A DNA stretch of 64,000 nucleotides from an uncultured Anaerofilum sp. (GTDB taxonomy: Bacteria > Bacillota > Clostridia > Oscillospirales > Ruminococcaceae), in the NCBI GenBank assembly GCA_944385945.1, contig CALWZD010000079.1, positions 17,078 to 81,077 of the forward strand, in the 5' to 3' direction. This document shows positions 54,936 through 63,516 of this stretch, in pieces. A program made the translations under genes and the position numbers. Below the pieces are notes generated by a model that saw nothing but the letters and a program-made list of their open reading frames with translations, was not told the DNA's origin and did not search any database. Position 1 is the stretch's first letter. Each line of letters begins with the position of its first letter.

Positions 54936-55511
54936 TTATACCAAACCCAGTGCAAAATAAGCTGCCGTGCCGACTACGCCCGAGCCAAAAATAATGGAGA
55001 TGGCATTCGTTTTGTATTTGCGAAGCAGGAACAATCCACCTGCAAACAGTGCCAATTCGATGAGGTGCAGGTTGCTCAGCGACACCGCAGCACCCTCGCC
55101 TGCAAACAGTGCCAGCAGCAAGATCGAGATGCCTGCCGATGCGATCAATGCCACTACCGCCGGACGCAACGCTGCCAAAACGGTCTGCACCCCACCAAAA
55201 CTGCGGTATTTATAATAGAAAAACGCAAGTGCCAGACAGATGATGAAAGACGGAAGCACACAGCCCAGCGTACATAAAACTGCACCGGGGATGCCTGCCA
55301 GACGGGTGCCGACAAAGGTAGCCGAGTTGATGGAGATGGGGCCGGGCGTCATTTCGGCAATGGTGATGAGGTCGGTAAATTCCTCCAAAGTCATCAAGCC
55401 GTAGTGGTCTACGATCTGGTTCTGAATCAGCGGAATGGCTGCATATCCACCACCCACACTGAACAAGCCCACCTGAATAAATGCTGCAAACAGCTGCAAT
55501 AAAATGGTCAT
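54936..55511 (-). CDS. Chromate transporter family protein, second half
   Basis: A 191-residue membrane protein of the CHR family, with about five to six hydrophobic segments. F-S-V-G-G-G-Y-A-A-I-P near 18-28 and M-T-P-G-P-I-S-I-N-S-A-T-F near 54-66 are the family motifs. It starts one base after its partner gene ends. In large ChrA proteins two such halves are fused; here they form a split pair. The true substrate in such anaerobes is unproven and need not be chromate. Confidence 0.87.
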   Translation of the reverse strand: MTILLQLFAAFIQVGLFSVGGGYAAIPLIQNQIVDHYGLMTLEEFTDLITIAEMTPGPISINSATFVGTRLAGIPGAVLCTLGCVLPSFIICLALAFFYYKYRSFGGVQTVLAALRPAVVALIASAGISILLLALFAGEGAAVSLSNLHLIELALFAGGLFLLRKYKTNAISIIFGSGVVGTAAYFALGLV

Positions 55512-56105
55512 TTACGCTTCCTCCTTTTGTGCGGTTTTCTCTCGTTTTGTCTGCAAGAGCATATCGGCGATGCCTACGAACAGGCATACCAAAACGATGG
55601 TCATCGCACTGATGTCCAAAACGACCGCTGCCACGAATGCAGCCGACATCAAACCGATATACAATGCCCGACGGGTCTTCAGCACGTTTTTTGCAAGGTT
55701 GATGACCACATCAAAAATGACTGCGGCAACCCCTGCTCGCATGACCTGCAAAGCAACTGCAATGACCGTGTTGGTTCGGAACTGGGTATAGAAGTAAGAA
55801 ATGGTGGAAATGATGATCATGGGGGGCAAAGCAGTTCCGAGAATCGCCACAACAGAGCCTATGACACCGCACATACGGTAGCCCAAAATGACCGAGGCAT
55901 TGATGGGGATAGGGCCGGGAGAAGATTGGGCGATGGCGGTGATGTCGAGCATTTCTTCCTCGTCCAGCCATTTCAATTCTTCTACGAATTTTTTCTTCAT
56001 CAGCGACACGATCACGAATCCGCCGCCAAAAGTAAAGGCACTCAGCATAAAGGTCGCTTTGAACAGCATCCAAAGCGTTTGCAGTTTTGTTCGTTCGTTT
56101 TTCAT
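55512..56105 (-). CDS. Chromate transporter family protein, first half
   Basis: A 197-residue CHR-domain membrane protein, partner of the next gene. Motifs: F-T-F-G-G-G-F-V-I-V near 24-33 and S-S-P-G-P-I-P-I-N-A-S near 60-70. The C-terminus is charged. It is divergent from a LysR regulator, which suggests regulated expression of the pair. Confidence 0.87.
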   Translation of the reverse strand: MKNERTKLQTLWMLFKATFMLSAFTFGGGFVIVSLMKKKFVEELKWLDEEEMLDITAIAQSSPGPIPINASVILGYRMCGVIGSVVAILGTALPPMIIISTISYFYTQFRTNTVIAVALQVMRAGVAAVIFDVVINLAKNVLKTRRALYIGLMSAAFVAAVVLDISAMTIVLVCLFVGIADMLLQTKREKTAQKEEA

Positions 56106-56138
56106 TTGTCTTCCCCTTTGTTTGATGATGTGCCTCTA

Positions 56139-56207
56139 TCCTATCACAGTTTTTCGATAATGTAAAATTATTTATATTTATTCTTCAATAAATTTTTATT
56201 ATCAAAA
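56139..56207. promoter_or_regulatory. Palindromic divergent control region (LysR/CHR genes)
   Basis: The 113-base gap contains an inverted repeat, TTTCGATAAT (56152-56161) and ATTATCAAAA (56198-56207), around a very AT-rich centre with inner partial symmetry. A possible minus-strand -10 (TAGGAT at 56139-56144) lies beside it. It is the likely operator of the LysR protein; this is inference. Confidence 0.45.
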
Positions 56208-56218
56208 GGAGATCATTT

Positions 56219-57115
56219 ATGCTCGACTTTCGAATCGACACCTTTTTGGCGGTATGCGAATGTATGAATTATACCAAAGCCGCCGAAACTTTGAACATCA
56301 CACAGCCCGCCGTTTCGCAGCATATCCGTTGGTTGGAACAGCAATATGGTGTACAGCTGTTTTTATACGAAGGCAAACGGCTGTTCCTCACCCCACAAGG
56401 ACAAATGCTAAAGACCGCTGCCATCACCCTAAAGCACGACCAACTGCATCTGCAACGCTGTCTGACCGAATCGGCACAGCAACTGTCTGACCTCAATTTT
56501 GGCGTGACCCCTACCGTAGGGATGTACCTGCTGCCAAAACCACTGGCAAATTACCACCGGCAATTTCCCGAAGCCAACGTAAAGGTGCGCATGACCAACA
56601 CTCGAGCTTTATGCAAAGCACTGGACAACGGCGAACTGGATTTTGCTATCGTGGAAGGCTATTTCCACAAAACCGATTACGACTCGCTTTTATATAAGAC
56701 CGAACCGTATCTCGCCGTCTGTGCATCTACCCATACATTTAAAGCACCACCCCACTGTTTGAGCGACCTTTTGGGAGAAACCATCCTTGTGCGAGAGGTC
56801 GGTTCGGGTAACCGTGAAATTTTGCAGCGAACGCTCAGTCGTCAAAACCTGTCGTTGGAAGATTTTTGCTGTCAGATGGAACTGGGGGACATGAATCTGC
56901 TGAAAGAGCTTTTGCTGGAAGATTGCGGCATCACTTTTTTGTACGAAGCTGCCGTAAAACAGGAGTTGCAGCAGGGGCTTGTGCGGCAGATCCATTTGTC
57001 GGATTTTGTTGAATCGCACGATATTTCTTTTATCTGGCGCAAAAACAGTATGTTTGCACAGCGATACCAAGAGCTGCATCAACTTCTTTCCCCTGTCGAA
57101 CCTGCTTTGCCCTAG
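56219..57115 (+). CDS. LysR-family transcriptional regulator
   Basis: A 298-residue regulator. The N-terminal winged helix (1-60) has the family pattern F-L-A-V-C-E-C-M-N-Y-T-K-A-A-E-T-L-N-I-T-Q-P, and residues 90-295 form the two-lobed effector domain. Divergence from the CHR pair suggests that it controls that transporter; the effector is unknown. AAAGGAG precedes the ATG. Confidence 0.92.
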   Translation: MLDFRIDTFLAVCECMNYTKAAETLNITQPAVSQHIRWLEQQYGVQLFLYEGKRLFLTPQGQMLKTAAITLKHDQLHLQRCLTESAQQLSDLNFGVTPTVGMYLLPKPLANYHRQFPEANVKVRMTNTRALCKALDNGELDFAIVEGYFHKTDYDSLLYKTEPYLAVCASTHTFKAPPHCLSDLLGETILVREVGSGNREILQRTLSRQNLSLEDFCCQMELGDMNLLKELLLEDCGITFLYEAAVKQELQQGLVRQIHLSDFVESHDISFIWRKNSMFAQRYQELHQLLSPVEPALP

Positions 57116-57126
57116 GGGCTGCCCAT

Positions 57127-57282
57127 CGACCGACACCACACGCATCACAGAGTGCTATTCGCACAAAAGATGCTTTGTGGTGTCGGTCGCCGTGCAGTAG
57201 TTTCGAGCAAACCGGATGCTACCCCCGCAAGCGGGCGGTACGCACAACGGGCAGGTCGGATGTATCCGACCTGCCCGTTGTG
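57127..57282. repeat. Cluster of strong palindromes downstream of the LysR gene
   Basis: Two exceptional stems lie close together: 57127-57140/57176-57189 (14 bp, perfect, long loop) and 57243-57260/57265-57282 (18 bp, perfect, four-base loop). The interval also holds a small inverted element near 57220-57232. Neither stem has a T-run. The region is followed by the 60-bp repeat. Together they look like a structured intergenic repeat or miniature mobile element, though only one full copy is visible. Confidence 0.65.
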
Positions 57283-57285
57283 ATA

Positions 57286-57345
57286 AAAGTTTTCGTCCAC
57301 CTTTTTCAAAAGGTGGGGTTTTCGCAAGCCTTTTTTCAAAAGGCG
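57286..57345. repeat. 60-bp dispersed repeat with two hairpins, copy 2
   Basis: It is identical to copy 1 (40129-40188) over the first 37 bases and at 56 of 60 positions overall. It overlaps the last codons and the stop of the mutase gene, so the element supplies that gene's C-terminal residues and stop codon. Confidence 0.85.
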
Positions 57346-58442
57346 GAAAACTCGGTGCGCACAGCGTCCAACGCCGCACGGATCACCTTGTCCATATCAT
57401 AATAGCGATAGCCACCCAGCCGTCCGCCAAAAATAACGTCCGGACGGGTCTGTGCCAACTGTTGGTACTTTTGATACAACTGCTGATTCTTCTCATCATT
57501 CACCGGATAATATGGCTCGCTGCCAACCGTCCACTCGACAGGGTACTCCCGACTGATGACCGTCTTTTCCTGCGTGCCGAACTCAAAATGCTTGTGCTCG
57601 ATGATGCGGGTGTACGGCACCTCACGCTCGGTGTAGTTTACGACCGCATTGCCCTGATAGTTGTCGCAATCCAGCACTTCGGTTTCAAATGAAACACTGC
57701 GGTATTCCAGCGCACCATAGCAAAATCCAAAAAATTCGTCAATCATGCCGGTAAACACGGTTTTTTCCGCCCCGTCGGGATTCTGCTTGACCCACTCGGC
57801 GTAATCGGTATTGAGCTGCACCTCTATCCCTTCCAAAAGCCCGTCGGTCAGCGCATTATAGCCCTGTTCGGGAATGCCCTGATAGCGGTCACTGAAGTAA
57901 TTGTTATCATACGTAAACCGCAGCGGAAGCCGCTTGATGATAAACGCCGGCAGTTCGGTGCAATCCCGTCCCCACTGCTTTTCGGTGTAGCCTTTTACCA
58001 ACTTCTCGTACACATCAGTACCCACCAGTTTGAGTGCCTGCTGCTCTAAATTCTGCGGCTCCCCGATATTCAAACTTGCAATTTGACGGGCAATCTCATC
58101 CTTTGCCTGCTGCGGAGTACGGATGTTCCACATCTTCGAAAAAGTATTCATATTAAACGGCAGATTGTACAGCTCATCCTTGTAAATCGCAATCGGCGAA
58201 TTGACATAGTGATTGAAGCTTACAAACTGATTCACATAATCCCATACTTCCTTGTCGGAGGTGTGGAAGATATGCGCACCGTACCGATGTACCCGAATAC
58301 CCTCGACCGTTTCACAGCGGATATTTCCGCCGGTATGTTCACGGCGGTCGATGACCAAACAACGCTTGCCCCGTTTTTTGGCTTCGTGGGCAAATACTGC
58401 CCCAAACAATCCTGCCCCCACGATAAGATAATCGTATTTCAT
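57336..58442 (-). CDS. glf: UDP-galactopyranose mutase
   Basis: A 368-residue FAD enzyme that interconverts UDP-galactopyranose and UDP-galactofuranose. The FAD loop G-A-G-L-F-G-A-V-F-A lies near 8-17; R-Y-G-A-H-I-F-H-T near 53-61 and Y-N-L-P-F-N-M-N-T-F near 92-101 are family motifs. With the glycosyltransferase ten bases upstream it points to galactofuranose in a surface glycan. The last codons lie in the 60-bp repeat. Confidence 0.95.
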   Translation of the reverse strand: MKYDYLIVGAGLFGAVFAHEAKKRGKRCLVIDRREHTGGNIRCETVEGIRVHRYGAHIFHTSDKEVWDYVNQFVSFNHYVNSPIAIYKDELYNLPFNMNTFSKMWNIRTPQQAKDEIARQIASLNIGEPQNLEQQALKLVGTDVYEKLVKGYTEKQWGRDCTELPAFIIKRLPLRFTYDNNYFSDRYQGIPEQGYNALTDGLLEGIEVQLNTDYAEWVKQNPDGAEKTVFTGMIDEFFGFCYGALEYRSVSFETEVLDCDNYQGNAVVNYTEREVPYTRIIEHKHFEFGTQEKTVISREYPVEWTVGSEPYYPVNDEKNQQLYQKYQQLAQTRPDVIFGGRLGGYRYYDMDKVIRAALDAVRTEFSAF

Positions 58443-58451
58443 AGCCGCTCC

Positions 58452-59468
58452 TTAGTTAAACCCTACAAATTTCTGCCCGATTTTATATGCCTGTACCGCA
58501 AACCACCTGCCAAATGCGGTCTTTACATTCATCACACGCCCCAGCAAACCACGGCGCAGACGGCGATATTCCCACGGATGCTGTGTGCGGATCATTTCCC
58601 ACAAATCCTGTTTTTTCTGCAAGTTCTCGGCAGTTCCCGAACGAATGCACAGGATAGAGGAGATCGTCGTAATAATCTCCAAATAGTTATACATATAACT
58701 CTGCAATCGCTTGTTTTGGATTTTTGCCAGCTGCACCTTTTGCAGCATCAAACCGTTTACTCGCAGCTGCTGGTCGATACGCTTGATCATCACTTGCTCC
58801 TGCACCGATTGGTCATCCCGTCCGATAAAATAGCGGTACAGATCCACGTTCAAATAATACAGCGTTTTGACATAAGGCAACGGCAAATACACAAACAAAT
58901 TATCTACATAGAAGGTATGGCGAGGGAGGTCGAGTTTGCAATCCAACAACAGTTGGGTGCGGTAGATGACTGCGTGCATCAGCAGATACTGCCCTTTGCG
59001 GAAATGTCCCACATCGTCCCATGTAAGCAGCTTATTCTCAGGCAATGCGCCCACATAGCGAATGGGACGCTGCAAATTTGCGCTGACCTTTTCGTACACA
59101 TAGTTGCAAATCAGCATATCGGTCTGGGTTCCGCTTTGTTCGAAGCTGTACAGTTGCGCCAAAACTTTTGCATACGCCTCATCGTCCAGCCAGTCGTCGC
59201 TGTCGACCACCTTAAAATATTTGCCGGTCGCATTTTTTACACCGGTCATGACCGCTGCACCGTGACCGCCGTTTTCCTGATGGATGGCTCGCACGATGGA
59301 GGGATAATTGGCTTGATATTCATCGGCGATTTTAGCGGTATCGTCGCTGGAACCGTCGTTTACGATCAAAATTTCTACCGCATCGCCCCCTTGCAAAAGC
59401 ACATCAATGCAATGACGCATATACGCCTGCGAATTGTAGCAAGGCACTGCGATTGACAAAAGTTTCAT
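58452..59468 (-). CDS. Family 2 glycosyltransferase
   Basis: A 338-residue GT-A fold enzyme. The start L-L-S-I-A-V-P-C-Y-N-S, then I-V-N-D-G-S-S-D-D-T near 35-44 and the metal-binding D-S-D-D-W near 88-92 are diagnostic of GT2. The C-terminal region has no clear membrane helix. Next to glf, it may transfer galactofuranose or build the same glycan; the acceptor is unknown. GAGCGAG before the ATG is a modest ribosome site. Confidence 0.88.
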   Translation of the reverse strand: MKLLSIAVPCYNSQAYMRHCIDVLLQGGDAVEILIVNDGSSDDTAKIADEYQANYPSIVRAIHQENGGHGAAVMTGVKNATGKYFKVVDSDDWLDDEAYAKVLAQLYSFEQSGTQTDMLICNYVYEKVSANLQRPIRYVGALPENKLLTWDDVGHFRKGQYLLMHAVIYRTQLLLDCKLDLPRHTFYVDNLFVYLPLPYVKTLYYLNVDLYRYFIGRDDQSVQEQVMIKRIDQQLRVNGLMLQKVQLAKIQNKRLQSYMYNYLEIITTISSILCIRSGTAENLQKKQDLWEMIRTQHPWEYRRLRRGLLGRVMNVKTAFGRWFAVQAYKIGQKFVGFN

Positions 59469-59557
59469 ACTCGCTCCTCTTTTCCGAAAAAACGCAAAAA
59501 ATGTTCCGCTTGCGCCTTTTCTGCCGTTTTTGTTGCAAACATATGTTGTTATGTTTC

Positions 59558-59586
59558 ATTATACGAAAAAAGCAACCTGCATACAA
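59558..59586 (-). promoter_or_regulatory. Sigma-A promoter of the glycosyltransferase-glf pair
   Basis: On the minus strand TTGTAT (59581-59586) and TATAAT (59558-59563) are spaced by 17 bases, about 90 bases before the glycosyltransferase start. Confidence 0.75.
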
Positions 59587-59611
59587 GCCTTTTGCCCGTA
59601 TTTTCCGGTCG

Positions 59612-59653
59612 CAAAAAAAGGCAGCATTTGCGCATACCGCACAAATACTGCCT
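59612..59653 (-). terminator. Terminator after ilvC
   Basis: Arms 59619-59630 and 59642-59653 pair at 11 of 12 positions, and on the minus strand a run of seven T follows (59612-59619). Confidence 0.9.
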
Positions 59654-59679
59654 AAATGCTTTTTTATGAAAGCACTTTC

Positions 59680-60690
59680 TTATTTTTTCAGCCAGCTCAT
59701 CATATTGCGCAGATCTGCACCAACAGCCTCTACGGGATGCTCTGCCTCTCTGCGACGGGTTGCCAAGAATTTTGCTTTACGTCCTGCGCTCATCTCCTGC
59801 ATGAACTCGCTTGCAAAGGTGCCGTCCTGAATCTCGGTCAGCACTTTCTTCATCTCCTTGCGGGTTTCTTCGGTGATCAGACGCTTGCCGGTGCGATAGT
59901 CGCCGTACTCAGCGGTGTTGGAGATGGAATAACGCATTTTGCCGAAGCCACCCTCATTGATGAGGTCAACAATGAGTTTCATCTCGTGGATGCACTCGAA
60001 GTAAGCCATTTCGGGCTCGTAGCCGGCTGCTACCAGAGTGTCGAAGCCTGCGTGCATCAGCTCGCAAACACCACCGCACAAAACTGCCTGCTCGCCGAAC
60101 AGGTCGGTTTCGGTTTCTTCACGGAAGCTGGTTTCCAGAATGCCTGCACGACCTGCGCCGATGCCGCTTGCATATGCCAGAGCATACTCTTTTGCCTTGC
60201 CGGAAGCGTCCTGATGGACTGCGATCAGGCTGGGTACGCCCTTGCCCTCCAGATACTGGCTGCGAACGGTGTGACCGGGGCCTTTGGGAGCGACCATGAT
60301 AACGTCGATGTCCTTAGCGGGCTGGATGAAGTTGAAGTGGATGTTGAAGCCGTGTGCAAACATCAGCACATCGCCCTCTTTCATGTAGGGAGCGACCTGC
60401 TGGTTGTAGATGTCGGCAGCCAGTTCATCGGGAACCAGCATCATTACCAGATCGCCGGCTTTTGCAGCTTCTTCAATTTCCATTACCTTGAAGTTGGGGC
60501 ACTGTGCAGCAAATTTTTCTGCTTTCTCCCAGTGACCGCTGCCCTTGCGCAGACCGACCACAACGTTTACGCCGCTTTCGGCGAGGTTCATGGAATGAGC
60601 ATGCCCCTGGCTGCCAAAGCCGATGACAGCAACGGTCTTGCCGTCGAGCATACCCAGATTGCAATCGGTATCGTAGTATTTCTTGATCAT
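59680..60690 (-). CDS. ilvC: Ketol-acid reductoisomerase IlvC
   Basis: A 336-residue class I enzyme. The NADPH loop [10 protein letters not shown] lies near 25-34. The metal-binding helices in the C-terminal knotted domain include [10 protein letters not shown] near 190 and the conserved [11 protein letters not shown] near 243. It converts acetolactate or acetohydroxybutyrate to dihydroxy acids in valine, leucine and isoleucine synthesis. Last gene of the ilvBNC unit. Confidence 0.96.
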   Translation of the reverse strand: MIKKYYDTDCNLGMLDGKTVAVIGFGSQGHAHSMNLAESGVNVVVGLRKGSGHWEKAEKFAAQCPNFKVMEIEEAAKAGDLVMMLVPDELAADIYNQQVAPYMKEGDVLMFAHGFNIHFNFIQPAKDIDVIMVAPKGPGHTVRSQYLEGKGVPSLIAVHQDASGKAKEYALAYASGIGAGRAGILETSFREETETDLFGEQAVLCGGVCELMHAGFDTLVAAGYEPEMAYFECIHEMKLIVDLINEGGFGKMRYSISNTAEYGDYRTGKRLITEETRKEMKKVLTEIQDGTFASEFMQEMSAGRKAKFLATRRREAEHPVEAVGADLRNMMSWLKK

Positions 60691-60748
60691 TTTTCCTGCA
60701 CTCCTCTATTTTGCATTAAAAATATGTATGAAAAAGGGATATCCCTTT

Positions 60749-61258
60749 TTACAGCTTGGTTGCTTGCTTGTGATGTTTTTGGTCGCCACGTGCCATTGCC
60801 GTGATGCCGGTACGGCACAACTCCAAAATTTGATAGTGTCCCAGTACCGCCAAAAATGCGTCGATCTTTTCGGGTTCGCCGGTCAGTTCGATCGCCATGC
60901 TGGCAGGGGCAAGGTCGATGATCCTCGCTTTATAAATGTCGGCGATCTCGTGCAGCTCGGCACGGTCGTGTGCATTGGCTGCTACTCGCACCAACAGCAG
61001 TTCCCGCAGAAGGCTTTTTTCGTTTTCCAGTTGAAAAATCTGGCAGGTTTCCTCCAAGCGTTCGGTCTGCTTGATGATCTGCTCCAAAACGGTTTCATCG
61101 TCATGCACCACTACCGTGATGCGGGAAATATCGGGTTTATCGGTAGCCGATACAGTGAGGCTGTCGATGTTGAATCCACGCCGTCCGAACAGGCTGGACA
61201 CCCGTGCCAAAACACCCGAATGGTTTTGTACCAAAATGCTGATCACTTTTCTCTGCAT
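60749..61258 (-). CDS. ilvN: Acetolactate synthase small (regulatory) subunit IlvN
   Basis: A 169-residue regulatory subunit. The ACT domain (about 1-75) has H-S-G-V-L-A-R-V-S-S-L-F-G-R-R-G-F-N-I near 13-31 and binds valine for feedback inhibition; a C-terminal dimerisation domain follows. It starts 13 bases after the ilvB stop. Confidence 0.95.
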   Translation of the reverse strand: MQRKVISILVQNHSGVLARVSSLFGRRGFNIDSLTVSATDKPDISRITVVVHDDETVLEQIIKQTERLEETCQIFQLENEKSLLRELLLVRVAANAHDRAELHEIADIYKARIIDLAPASMAIELTGEPEKIDAFLAVLGHYQILELCRTGITAMARGDQKHHKQATKL

Positions 61259-61271
61259 GGTGTTTGCCTCC

Positions 61272-62936
61272 TCAGCTCATCATAATATCGTCCAAGGTTC
61301 CGCCTGCCGGAATCATGGGCAGCACTTTTTCGTCCTTGTCGATGACGCATTCGATCCAAACCGGCCCCTTTTGTTCCAACGCCCAGGCAAATGCCTGCTC
61401 AAACTCCGGCTGACTGGTACAGCGACGCCCCTGTGCGCCGAACGCCTCGGCAAGTTTGGGGAAATCGGTTTTGCGGTGGGGGTCGGTGGAAGAATAACGC
61501 TTTTCGTAGAATACCGTTTGCCACTGACGCACCATACCCAGCACCTGATTGTTGAAAATAACGGTAATAATGGGCAGATCGTAGCTGACAGCGGTGCAAG
61601 CCTCGTTGAGGTTCATATGGAAACTTCCGTCACCGGTAAGCATGACGATCGGCTTTTTGCGTTCCGTCGCCATCGCTGCACCGATCGCTGCACCATATCC
61701 AAATCCCATCGTTCCCAGACCGCCACTGGTCAGGAAGCAACGAGGCTTGAGATGGTGGATATATTGCGCTGCCCACATCTGGTGCTGTCCCACATCGGTG
61801 ACATACACCGCATCGGAACCTGCCATTTTGCAGACTGCGTCCAAAATCTGATGCGGCTTCATGGTGGTGTCGTCGTCTTTGGGGTGGTAATCGTTTTGTT
61901 TCCACTCCTCGATCTGTGCCAGCCACGGTGCATGGTCTGCCGGTTGAATCAGCGGCAACAACGCCCGCAGCACTGCTTTTACGTCCCCGATGACCCAGTG
62001 GCCGACCTTTACATTTTTGTTGACCTCACTGGGGTCAATGTCGATCTGGACAATGGTAGCACGCTTTGCAAAACGGTCGGTGTTCAAAGCAACACGGTCG
62101 GAAAAACGAGTGCCGATAGCAATCACAACATCTGCCTCGTCTATCGCCTTATTGCTGGTGCGACAGCCATGCATTCCCACCAGACCCAGATTCAGCGGTT
62201 CCTGATAGCCCAAGATCCCCGCTGCCATCAAGGTGTAGGTCGCCGGTATCTGTGCTTTTTCGCACAAGCTGCGCAGTTCCTCACCTGCCTCAGCAGCCGA
62301 CACACCACCACCAAAATAGATGACGGGGCGTTTTGCCTCGTTAATGATCTCGGCAGCTTTTGCCAGTGCGATCGCCTGTGGGAAATCGGCACTGGGGGGC
62401 GTCCACTTAGGACGGGGATGGAACTCACAGCTCGCCGACGTGATGTCTTTCGGAATATCCACCAAGACAGGCCCTTTTCTGCCCGACTGTGCGATGCGGA
62501 AAGCACTGCGCATGATGTCGGCGAGTTCTTCCACACGGCGCACGACATAGTTATGTTTTGTGATAGGCATCGTGATGCCTGCAATGTAAACTTCCTGAAA
62601 GCTGTCTTTGCCGATCAAGCTGGTGCCGACGTTGCCGGTAAAAGCGACCATCGGGATGCTGTCCATATAAGCGGTAGCGATGCCCGTGACCAGATTGGTG
62701 GCACCGGGACCACTGGTGGCAAGCACGACGCCGGTTTTTCCGGTCGCACGGGCATAGCCATCGGCAGCATGGGCTGCGCCCTGTTCGTGTGCGGTCATAA
62801 TGTGGGTGAGCTTATCCTGGTACTGATACAGTGCATCATAGATATTCAGCACAGCCCCACCGGGATAGCCAAACAGCACATCCACCCCTTGTTCGATCAA
62901 AACCTCTGCAAAAATTTGCGAGCCTGTTAATTTCAT
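61272..62936 (-). CDS. ilvB: Acetolactate synthase large subunit IlvB
   Basis: A 554-residue thiamine-diphosphate and FAD enzyme. The catalytic glutamate is in A-H-E-Q-G-A-A-H near residue 50; the diphosphate-binding motif G-D-G-S-F-H-M-N-L-N-E lies near 437-447. It condenses pyruvate into acetolactate. The frame is open upstream into the T-box leader, but the family start M-K-L-T-G-S-Q-I-F and a GGAAGG site select 62936. Confidence 0.95.
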   Translation of the reverse strand: MKLTGSQIFAEVLIEQGVDVLFGYPGGAVLNIYDALYQYQDKLTHIMTAHEQGAAHAADGYARATGKTGVVLATSGPGATNLVTGIATAYMDSIPMVAFTGNVGTSLIGKDSFQEVYIAGITMPITKHNYVVRRVEELADIMRSAFRIAQSGRKGPVLVDIPKDITSASCEFHPRPKWTPPSADFPQAIALAKAAEIINEAKRPVIYFGGGVSAAEAGEELRSLCEKAQIPATYTLMAAGILGYQEPLNLGLVGMHGCRTSNKAIDEADVVIAIGTRFSDRVALNTDRFAKRATIVQIDIDPSEVNKNVKVGHWVIGDVKAVLRALLPLIQPADHAPWLAQIEEWKQNDYHPKDDDTTMKPHQILDAVCKMAGSDAVYVTDVGQHQMWAAQYIHHLKPRCFLTSGGLGTMGFGYGAAIGAAMATERKKPIVMLTGDGSFHMNLNEACTAVSYDLPIITVIFNNQVLGMVRQWQTVFYEKRYSSTDPHRKTDFPKLAEAFGAQGRRCTSQPEFEQAFAWALEQKGPVWIECVIDKDEKVLPMIPAGGTLDDIMMS

Positions 62937-62983
62937 ACCTTCCAACACCCTTTCCTGTTCACCCGATCCTCGCCAAGCAGAAA

Positions 62984-63025
62984 ATAACACAAAAGGTCCC
63001 TGTCTCATAAGAGACAAAGACCTTT
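62984..63025 (-). terminator. T-box-controlled terminator before ilvB
   Basis: Arms 63011-63025 and 62992-63006 pair at 13 of 15 positions plus G-U pairs; a T-rich tail follows to about 62984. This is the alternative to the antiterminator that includes 63036-63051. Confidence 0.85.
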
Positions 63026-63250
63026 ACAAAGTTCTCTGCGGTACCACTCTCATTGGCCGCCAACGGCGACCCACTCGCCCCGCACATCGTGCGGGTGTTC
63101 TGTAACGGGAACTGCCCGGCATCGCCTACACAGAAAGCCCTTCGGCGAGCAGCTATGGAAATGACTTCTTCGGATAACACCTGCACTGCCTTGCAGCTAC
63201 CGGCAGCTCTCTGAAGCGAGGTCGAAACCGAATACTTGTTTCCGTCAAAC
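62984..63250 (-). promoter_or_regulatory. T-box riboswitch leader of ilvBNC, probable valine specifier
   Basis: The minus strand contains the T-box core (AGAGTGGTACCGCAG, in 63036-63051) and the stem I elements AGTA (about 63234) and AGAGAG (about 63211-63206). The sequence GAA-GTC-A at 63162-63168 fits the specifier loop, giving GTC (valine) at 63163-63165. Uncharged tRNA-Val would stabilise the antiterminator and allow ilvBNC transcription. The exact limits are estimated. Confidence 0.9.
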
Positions 63251-63346
63251 GCTTTTTTGCTATATGCAGCACAGCTTGGAAAAGCCAAACAAAATCGTCT
63301 TTCACACAAAAGCACTGTGCCACTTTAAAGTGTCTAATTGTTTTAC

Positions 63347-63375
63347 ATTATATCCAGTTTTACCGAACCCGTCAA
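63347..63375 (-). promoter_or_regulatory. Sigma-A promoter of the ilvBNC operon
   Basis: On the minus strand TTGACG (63370-63375), a 17-base spacer and TATAAT (63347-63352). A 12-base palindrome, CACTTTAAAGTG (63322-63333), lies just downstream and could be an operator. Confidence 0.88.
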
Positions 63376-63516
63376 TATTTTTTTGTATTTTTAGCAGAGA
63401 GTTTTGGGGCTGTTTTGGGGTGTATTTTCGGCACAATCCACAATTTAAAGAAAATATGTGCGCCATTAGAGGACACTGCTCTGTATCTGCACCACAAATG
63501 TCGCCTTTTCCACTGT

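Noticed and set aside
61071-62930. 619-codon + strand frame across ilvB and ilvN
   Set aside because: Antisense shadow of acetolactate synthase genes.
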